Shown here one piece after another: positions 1-4,927 of a DNA stretch of 11,552 bases. Position 1 is the stretch's first letter. The number at the start of each line of letters is the position of its first letter. The DNA lies in NCBI GenBank assembly GCA_023391725.1, contig JAEWAH010000215.1:1-11552 (forward strand). Direction: 5' to 3'. Both the position numbers and the translations under genes were made by a program. A model generated the notes under the pieces. It was given only the letters and a program-made list of their open reading frames with translations. It was not told the DNA's origin and did not search any database. Origin of the DNA: Bacillota bacterium. GTDB taxonomy: Bacteria; Bacillota; Clostridia; Christensenellales; Aristaeellaceae.

Positions 1-21
1 GGAGGAAAATATGCAAAAACC

Positions 22-50
22 TTGAAACGGTATTCACGCTGTGCTACCAT
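22..50 (+). promoter_or_regulatory. Probable sigma-A promoter for the DUF6062 gene
   Basis: A -35-like TTGAAA lies at 22-27 and a -10-like TACCAT at 45-50. They are separated by exactly 17 bp, and TGC directly before the -10 gives an extended -10 element. The predicted transcript would start near 57, which leaves a short leader before the TTG start at 88 and would exclude the in-frame upstream starts at 22 and 49. The -10 matches consensus at only four of six positions, so the call is moderate. Confidence 0.45.
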
Positions 51-87
51 GGACACAATGAGTTTTGGGACGGAAAGGGGCCTTCTT

Positions 88-879
88 TTGCAGTATCACA
101 TCGACACCATTCCCGTGTGGGATGCTATAAAGCTGGACAGCGAATGCCCTCTGTGCGCACTTCAACAAAAAATTGAGCAGATGGATGTGGAACGGTTTTT
201 AGGCGCTTCCGTCATGGAGCCGGATGTCCGCATCCATGTGAATGCAAAGGGATTCTGCAGCCATCACCTTTCCCTGCTGTTTACACAAAAAAACCGTCTG
301 GGCCTTGCGCTGATGCTGCACACGCACATGAAAGAAACCGAAAAGAAGGCGGAGGCTGTCCTATCTCAGGCGAAGCTTGCTGCCGTAAGGCAGGCAGGCC
401 AGCCTGTGCTTCAGCGGATGTTAAAGCGCGGCGGAGATTCCTCTGCCCCGCTTCAAAAGGCCGCTCAGGAGCTCAAAGGTACTGCTTCTTCCTGTGTGAT
501 ATGCGACAGCCTTCAGGAGCACATGGACCGCTATTGCTATACCTTCCTGTATTTGTGGGAGCGTGACCGTGATTTCCGCAAGGCCGTATCCGGGTCAAAG
601 GGCGTATGCATCCCACACGGGGCGAAGCTTCTGTCAATGGCGGAAGAAAACCTTCCCGCCCGGGAACTGGGATCTTTTACGGAGACACTGTCCGGCCTCA
701 TCCTGAGCAGCCTTCACAGGATTGGGGAGGACGTGGAATGGTTTACCCAGAAGTTCGACTACCGCAACCAGGACAAGCCCTGGGGCGAATCCCGGAACGC
801 TGTGGAGCGGGCATGCAATCAGCTTCGGGGATGGTGCGTGGGTGAAGATCCCTGGGCTGAAAAAGCAAAGGGAAAGTGA
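88..879 (+). CDS. DUF6062 family protein, cysteine-rich, function unknown
   Basis: The protein has 263 residues if it starts at the TTG at 88. That start is chosen because GGAAAGGGG at 72-80 is well placed and because the protein then begins MQYHIDTIPVWDA, which I recall as typical of DUF6062 proteins. An in-frame TTG at 22 and ATG at 49 would add 22 or 13 residues without a convincing ribosome binding site. No signal peptide or membrane segment is visible, so it is probably cytoplasmic. It carries two similar Cys/His sets: C20-x2-C23 with C57, H59 and H60, and C136-x2-C139 with C174 and H177. This suggests two metal sites, which is inference. A Lys/Ala/Gln-rich helical stretch (about 80-130) lies between them. 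The biochemical role is unknown to me. It converges on dcd with only 20 bp between the stop codons. Confidence 0.8.
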   Translation: MQYHIDTIPVWDAIKLDSECPLCALQQKIEQMDVERFLGASVMEPDVRIHVNAKGFCSHHLSLLFTQKNRLGLALMLHTHMKETEKKAEAVLSQAKLAAVRQAGQPVLQRMLKRGGDSSAPLQKAAQELKGTASSCVICDSLQEHMDRYCYTFLYLWERDRDFRKAVSGSKGVCIPHGAKLLSMAEENLPARELGSFTETLSGLILSSLHRIGEDVEWFTQKFDYRNQDKPWGESRNAVERACNQLRGWCVGEDPWAEKAKGK

Positions 880-884
880 GCAGC

Positions 885-901
885 AAAAAAGGAGGCTCCT
901 T
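885..901 (-). terminator. Weak putative terminator after dcd
   Basis: Read on the minus strand, AAGGA-GCC-TCCTT forms a 5-bp stem with a 3-nt loop, running into six consecutive T residues (890-885). It starts within the dcd stop codon and occupies the 20-bp gap to the convergent DUF6062 gene. The stem is short and overlaps the T-run, so it may terminate poorly or not at all. Confidence 0.3.
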
Positions 902-1421
902 ACTTTAAGAAATCCTTATACATCATGCTGGGCTGGATGCCAGTGTTGTTATTATACTTCCCGTTCTTGTATGGTTCATAGTCGCCCAGCACGTCATGGT
1001 AGTATATTTGGCATATCTCGATGTAGGGATAGATCACAACTGGCTGGAGGCAGAACAGTTCCAGCGTCCAATATCCCCTGAACCCGACGTCGCCAAATCC
1101 AGCAGTCACATGGATGCAGATGCCAAGCCGCCCCACCGAAGAGCGGCCTTCCAGCATGGGAACAAGCTTGTCCGTCGCCGTATATTCCACTGTGCGGCCA
1201 AGATACAGTTTGTGCGGCTCCAGCAGGTACCCCTCTTCCGGGAGGATGATGGACTCCACCTCATTGGGCTTTTTCATATCGAGGATATCATCCTTGTATA
1301 CCATCAGCTCATTGTGCAGCCGAAGATTATAGCTGTTTGGATTCAGCTGTGATTTTAAGTAAGGTTCGATCACGATCTCGTGGCCCAGCCGTCTTTCGAT
1401 TTCTTTTCCGGAGAGGATCAT
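900..1421 (-). CDS. dcd: dCTP deaminase
   Basis: This 173-residue protein deaminates dCTP to dUTP, supplying the dUMP used for thymidylate synthesis. It begins MILSGKEI, the family's usual N-terminus. The signature blocks are all present: EGRSSVGRLG at 91-100, HVTAG at 104-108, and DVGFRGYWTLEL, in which E121 matches the catalytic glutamate of the Dcd family. The length is normal. As I recall them, clostridial Dcd proteins share the NPNSYNL and NNNTGIQPS segments seen here. The ATG at 1421 is preferred over an in-frame one 18 bp upstream because GGGAGGAAG (1437-1429) sits 7 nt before it. It is the second gene of a pair with comEB, 48 bp downstream of it, and probably shares its promoter. Sequence alone does not show whether it also hydrolyses dUTP, as some archaeal-type bifunctional members do. 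Confidence 0.93.
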   Translation of the reverse strand: MILSGKEIERRLGHEIVIEPYLKSQLNPNSYNLRLHNELMVYKDDILDMKKPNEVESIILPEEGYLLEPHKLYLGRTVEYTATDKLVPMLEGRSSVGRLGICIHVTAGFGDVGFRGYWTLELFCLQPVVIYPYIEICQIYYHDVLGDYEPYKNGKYNNNTGIQPSMMYKDFLK

Positions 1422-1469
1422 TACAACACTTCCTCCCAACGCGTTCTGATACAGTTCAAAGCGCTTGGC

Positions 1470-1925
1470 TTACGCTTCTTTCGTATACTGTTCCAATTTG
1501 ACCCCCGCCTCCTGGAATATTTCCAGAGAAAAGGGATCGGGGTACCCTTCCTCATAAATGACGCGGCGGATGCCGGCGTTGATGATCATTTTAGCGCAGA
1601 CGGAGCAGGGCTGGTGCGTGCAGTAGAGCGTGCCCCCGTCGATGGAGATGCCTAGCTTGGCCGCCTGGATGATGGCGTTTTGTTCGGCGTGGATGGCGTA
1701 GCATAGCTCCGCCCGTGTGCCGGAGGGGATGTTCAAACGGCGGCGCATGCACTCACCACGCTCACGGCAGGTGCGAAGGCCAGCGGGCGCGCCGTTGTAG
1801 CCGGTGGTCATGATCCTTTTATCTTTAACGATCACGGCGCCGATGCTGCGCCCTTCCATAAAGCAGCTTGTCCAGGTCGCGATGACGTGGGCCATTTGCA
1901 TGAACCGGTGATCCCATTTGTCCAT
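1470..1925 (-). CDS. comEB: Deoxycytidylate (dCMP) deaminase, ComEB-like
   Basis: This 151-residue zinc enzyme of the cytidine/deoxycytidylate deaminase superfamily converts dCMP to dUMP in the cytoplasm. The zinc-binding and catalytic motifs are complete: H79-A-E81 (in HAEQNAI), with E81 as proton shuttle, and P-C107-S-V-C110. The upstream segments GYNGAPAGL (42-50) and the cysteine pair C53/C59 are typical of dCMP deaminases rather than free cytidine or tRNA adenosine deaminases. The length matches the family. A purine-rich AAGGGGGTGG lies upstream of the ATG at 1925. It is first in a two-gene operon with dcd, so one transcript makes both enzymes that turn deoxycytidine nucleotides into deoxyuridine nucleotides. 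In Bacillus the homologue lies in the comE locus, but no competence gene is seen here. Confidence 0.93.
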   Translation of the reverse strand: MDKWDHRFMQMAHVIATWTSCFMEGRSIGAVIVKDKRIMTTGYNGAPAGLRTCRERGECMRRRLNIPSGTRAELCYAIHAEQNAIIQAAKLGISIDGGTLYCTHQPCSVCAKMIINAGIRRVIYEEGYPDPFSLEIFQEAGVKLEQYTKEA

Positions 1926-2218
1926 AGGAAGCGTCCACCCCCTTAGAAGCTCTGACGTTTTTTTGCTATTATACGGTGTTTGTAGATTCGTGTCAAACAG
2001 TGGAGGCAGATTCCCCCATTTTCTGCGTTGCTCCCTGATGAGAAATGCTTGTTATGGGTTTCGCGCCTGCGGACGCGACCAAGGCTTTCCGATCGCCCTG
2101 GACCTTCGGCGGCCATCTGCTTTTCATTTACCTGCGGCCAGTTTCCTCCCCCTCATTCCCCTGCTTCCCCGACATGACCGCCTCTTTCCCGGCATATGTT
2201 CTCCCGGGAGGGATGGCG
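1926..2218. other. Divergent intergenic region between comEB and the flippase gene
   Basis: This 293-bp stretch holds the comEB promoter at its left end. On the plus strand the flippase reading frame is open back to an ATG at 2045, but that extension (Pro/Phe/Ala-rich, without the family's N-terminal pattern) does not look like protein. The only plus-strand promoter-like sequence I see is TTGCTC (2028-2033) with TTATGG (2052-2057) at 18-bp spacing, which is weak. The region from about 2140 to 2165 is pyrimidine-rich (CCTCCCCC, TTCCCC). A 10-bp palindrome CTCCCGGGAG at 2201-2210 overlaps the flippase ribosome binding site. Confidence 0.55.
1968..1996 (-). promoter_or_regulatory. Perfect-consensus sigma-A promoter for comEB-dcd
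   Basis: On the minus strand, TTGACA (1996-1991) is followed after exactly 17 bp by TATAAT (1973-1968). Both hexamers match the consensus at all six positions. Transcription should begin near 1961, giving a leader of roughly 36 nt before the comEB ATG at 1925. This predicts strong, largely constitutive expression unless an unseen repressor acts. Confidence 0.9.
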
Positions 2219-3559
2219 ATGGCGAAGCAGACCATCCGGGAGCAGGCGGTGGTGCTGACCCTTGCCAACACCATTGTCAGGGTCATGGGGTTTGGCATGC
2301 GGGTCTTGTTTTCCAGAATGCTGGGGTCGGAGATCATGGGGATCATGGAGCTTGGCAGCTCCGTACACATGATGGCCATCACTCCCGCCACCGCCGGGCT
2401 CCCCCTGGCTGTCAGCCGTCTTACGGCCAAAGCGCCGGAGGGCAGCAAGGAGGAAGCGCTTTACGCAGGCAGGCACATGGTCAAGCGCCTGTGCCTATGG
2501 TTGATCCCTTTGTACCTTCTGCTGACGCCGCTATTTGCCCATCTGCTGGGGGATACGCGCACGTTCCCCTCCCTTTTGATGTCCGCGCCCTGCATCCTGA
2601 TCCTGGGCTTCTCCGGGGTATATAATGGCTATTGCTATGGCATGAACAACGCATGGCCGCCCGCGCTGAGCGAGCTTACAGAGCAGACGCTTCGCTTTGC
2701 GCTGGCGGTTCTGCTGCTCAACGCTTTACCCAATCTAACAGCGGCCTGGACGGCTGCGGTGCCTGGGTTCGCGCTTGCCGCATCTGAGGCCGCGGGCGTA
2801 GTGTTGGTGATCCTGATGCTGCGTCTTAAAAAGCCTTCCGCGCTTCCCTCTGAAAAGATCAAAAAGCAGATATTCCGCCTGTCGGCCCCTCCCACCGTTA
2901 CCAGGCTTGTGGGTACGGTGCTCCGCTCCTTAAACGCCATATTAATCCCCTTGCGTTTGCGGGCTTCGGGGCTGGAACTGATGGAAGCTACTTCCCGCTT
3001 TGGGATGCTCTTTGGCATGGTGATGCCGGTGGTCATGCTGCCATCCGTATTCACCGGGTCCCTGGCCATGCTTGCCACCCCGGCGCTGGCCGCCCGGGAA
3101 AACAATCAAAAGGCACTAAGAAATATCAGCATCCAGCTGCTTCTGGCGGCGGTAGCAGTAGGGTTGATCTGTAGCGTAGCGATGTACATGATCGCCCCGT
3201 GGATCGCGGAAAGCATGTACCGGCTGCCGGAGCTTACGGAACTTATCCGTTATCTGTGCCCGGCGGTTCTGCTCATGAGCCTTGGGCAGGTATTATCCGG
3301 TATGATCGCAGGATTGGGGAGGCAAAAACAGTCTCTATACGGTTCGCTGATAGGCGCAGGCGTAACCCTCCTGCTCAGCTGGTTTTTGACCGGAGACCCC
3401 ACCATGCGATTGTATGGCGCGGCCACGGCCAGTATGGTGGGCCAAGGTTTTGGAGTCGTATGGAGTTTTGTGCTGTTGATCCTGATTATGATGAAAAAAT
3501 CGCCCCCGAAGGGACGCGAAAATGAGGAAGAACCTGCTAAAGCGCTTTCTGACACTTGA
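2219..3559 (+). CDS. SpoVB-like MOP-superfamily lipid/oligosaccharide flippase
   Basis: This 446-residue, very hydrophobic protein has about a dozen apparent membrane segments from residue 8 to the C-terminus, with Lys/Arg-rich loops between them. The N-terminal pattern (MAKQTIREQAVVL, then VRVMGFGMRVLFSRMLGSE and GLPLAVSRLTAKA) matches the MATE-like polysaccharide flippases of the SpoVB/MurJ/Wzx group. These move lipid-linked sugars, such as peptidoglycan precursors, across the membrane. It is shorter than SpoVB (about 520 residues). The ATG at 2219 is chosen because GGGAGG (2206-2211) lies 7 nt before it; the ATG at 2213 is too close, and the one at 2045 adds 58 atypical residues. It stands alone on its strand and its 3' end overlaps the convergent ydcF-like gene by 23 bp. 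Substrate is unknown; a sporulation role is only suggested by the family. Confidence 0.82.
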   Translation: MAKQTIREQAVVLTLANTIVRVMGFGMRVLFSRMLGSEIMGIMELGSSVHMMAITPATAGLPLAVSRLTAKAPEGSKEEALYAGRHMVKRLCLWLIPLYLLLTPLFAHLLGDTRTFPSLLMSAPCILILGFSGVYNGYCYGMNNAWPPALSELTEQTLRFALAVLLLNALPNLTAAWTAAVPGFALAASEAAGVVLVILMLRLKKPSALPSEKIKKQIFRLSAPPTVTRLVGTVLRSLNAILIPLRLRASGLELMEATSRFGMLFGMVMPVVMLPSVFTGSLAMLATPALAARENNQKALRNISIQLLLAAVAVGLICSVAMYMIAPWIAESMYRLPELTELIRYLCPAVLLMSLGQVLSGMIAGLGRQKQSLYGSLIGAGVTLLLSWFLTGDPTMRLYGAATASMVGQGFGVVWSFVLLILIMMKKSPPKGRENEEEPAKALSDT

Positions 3560-4145
3560 TCTCATCCCCGAATTGGTTCGCGCAGCGCATCAATTCCCCC
3601 AGAACCCTGTCGATACCCGCATCCGTTTTGAACCAGTTCTCCCGGGTGAGCGCCGTATCCCCAATAGAATAAGGGACCGGATGGATGAAGAATTCTGTGT
3701 CCGGGAAGGCCAGTTGATAGCTCATGAAGGCGCGCCTGGCGTGAAAGCATTTGCAAACAAGGATCGCCCTTTTGATGGAAAGATTATGTTCATCCGCAAG
3801 CCTTCTGGAGAAAAGGGCGTTTTCCTTGGTGTAGCCGGATTCGTTTTCTTGATATATGGCTTCTGCCGGGACGCCATTTATGGTAAGCACGTCCGTCAAA
3901 AACGCACAGTCCGTTAAATAATCCAGTGAGTAGATCTCTTTGCGCGCCTTCACGCCGTTAAAAACGCCTGTCTTGACGCTGACGCCGCCCGAGGGCATCA
4001 CCGCGGGGGCCAGTCCCTTCTTGTAGCGTTCCGCGGCATACTCGCCAAGCTCCGGGTTGGAGCCGCCGGGGATGAAGATCATATCGGATGGCTGAAGCTT
4101 GGTTTGAAGAAAAATGAAGTCTGTGATGTCTTCAATGATCCTCAT
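3537..4145 (-). CDS. YdcF family protein (DUF218 domain)
   Basis: This 202-residue protein is covered by the DUF218/YdcF fold. DMIFIPGGSNPE (21-32) and PSGG (51-54) form the nucleotide-fold-like glycine loops. They are followed by the family's E-N-E-S/KENA segment (100-110), then AILVCKCFHARRAF (127-140) and HPVPY (155-159). No signal peptide or membrane helix is present, so it resembles the soluble E. coli YdcF type rather than the membrane-anchored SanA/ElyC types. E. coli YdcF has been reported to bind S-adenosylmethionine, but the physiological reaction is unknown. GGAGG (4158-4154) is 8 nt before the ATG. It lies 33 bp after trmN6 and is probably cotranscribed with it. The last 23 bp overlap the convergent flippase gene. 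Confidence 0.85.
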   Translation of the reverse strand: MRIIEDITDFIFLQTKLQPSDMIFIPGGSNPELGEYAAERYKKGLAPAVMPSGGVSVKTGVFNGVKARKEIYSLDYLTDCAFLTDVLTINGVPAEAIYQENESGYTKENALFSRRLADEHNLSIKRAILVCKCFHARRAFMSYQLAFPDTEFFIHPVPYSIGDTALTRENWFKTDAGIDRVLGELMRCANQFGDEIKCQKAL

Positions 4146-4178
4146 TCAAACAGCCTCCTTTCAACAAACGCAAAAAAG

Positions 4179-4925
4179 TCAACCACGGTGATAAATCCTG
4201 TCAAGCTCAGGGGTAGGCTTTCCCTGCTCGTCATACACCACCAGCGGCGGCAGGCAATGGAGGGCGGGCCGCGCGTCCTTCACGCCCTCCAAAAGGACTA
4301 GGTGCGGCGGCCTTTCCACACTGGAATGCACCATGCGCAGCCGTTTGGGCTCGATCTTTTCAATGCGCATCGCATCCATCAATTCCAGAAGCCGGGCTGC
4401 TGGAAAGACAACAGAGAATCGCCCGCCATTTTTCAAAAGAAGTTTTGCCGCATAGATCACTTCCACAAGGGTGCATCCCCCTTCATGCCTGGCCAGGTGT
4501 AACTCCTCCCTGGGGTTTTTGAGGGAACTACCCTCCCGACCATAGGGCGGATTGCACACCACCAGGTCATACTTCCCCCGGGTCAGGAAGTCCGGCGCTC
4601 GGCGCAGATCCTCATGATGGATTTTGATCCTGTGTTCCAGATGGTTCATGGCAACGCTTCTTGAAGCCATATCCGCCATATCCTGCTGAATCTCAATCCC
4701 ATCGATTTGGGCTCTTTCAGCACGCCCTGCAATCAAAAGAGGAAGGATGCCTGTGCCCGTGCCCAGATCTGCCACCCGGCCGGAGGGCCGGGCGTGGCAG
4801 AAGTCGGACAGGAGCACGGCATCCATGCCGAAACGGAACGCTTTGGGGTTCTGTATGATCTTAAGGTTTGAAAACTGCAGGTCATCCACCCGCTCACCGG
4901 GTTTAAGCCACTGCGTATCCTCCAC
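4179..4925 (-). CDS. trmN6: tRNA1(Val) (adenine-37-N6)-methyltransferase family protein (YabB/TrmN6)
   Basis: This 248-residue SAM-dependent methyltransferase is expected to N6-methylate A37 of a tRNA, as shown for E. coli YfiC/TrmN6. Visible parts are the family N-terminus (VDDLQFSNLKIIQ, 13-25, and RFGMDAVLL, 31-39), the SAM-binding motif DLGTGTG (53-59), motif IV NPPY (125-128) typical of N6-adenine methylases, and the following ARHEGGCTL (145-153). The reading frame extends upstream to 5000, but that part lies over the preceding gene. The GTG at 4925 is chosen because GGAGG (4937-4933) sits 7 nt before it; the GTG at 4931 is too close. Translation thus starts 2 nt beyond the stop of the SpoIID/SH3 gene, whose last codons supply the ribosome binding site, which suggests coupling. 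In Bacillus, yabB follows holB-ricT-yabA; here unrelated genes intervene. Confidence 0.9.
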   Translation of the reverse strand: MEDTQWLKPGERVDDLQFSNLKIIQNPKAFRFGMDAVLLSDFCHARPSGRVADLGTGTGILPLLIAGRAERAQIDGIEIQQDMADMASRSVAMNHLEHRIKIHHEDLRRAPDFLTRGKYDLVVCNPPYGREGSSLKNPREELHLARHEGGCTLVEVIYAAKLLLKNGGRFSVVFPAARLLELMDAMRIEKIEPKRLRMVHSSVERPPHLVLLEGVKDARPALHCLPPLVVYDEQGKPTPELDRIYHRG

Positions 4926-4927
4926 GG

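Noticed and set aside
2045..2218. 58-residue N-terminal extension of the flippase
   Set aside because: It lacks the family pattern, and the best-placed ribosome binding site belongs to the ATG at 2219.
1918..2625. Plus-strand 235-codon frame overlapping the flippase
   Set aside because: It is a shifted frame over the flippase and its leader, with low-complexity Gly/His/Arg-rich translation and no family resemblance.
3522..3917. Plus-strand 131-codon frame opposite the ydcF-like gene
   Set aside because: It is the antisense shadow of a recognisable YdcF-family gene and shows no family motifs of its own.
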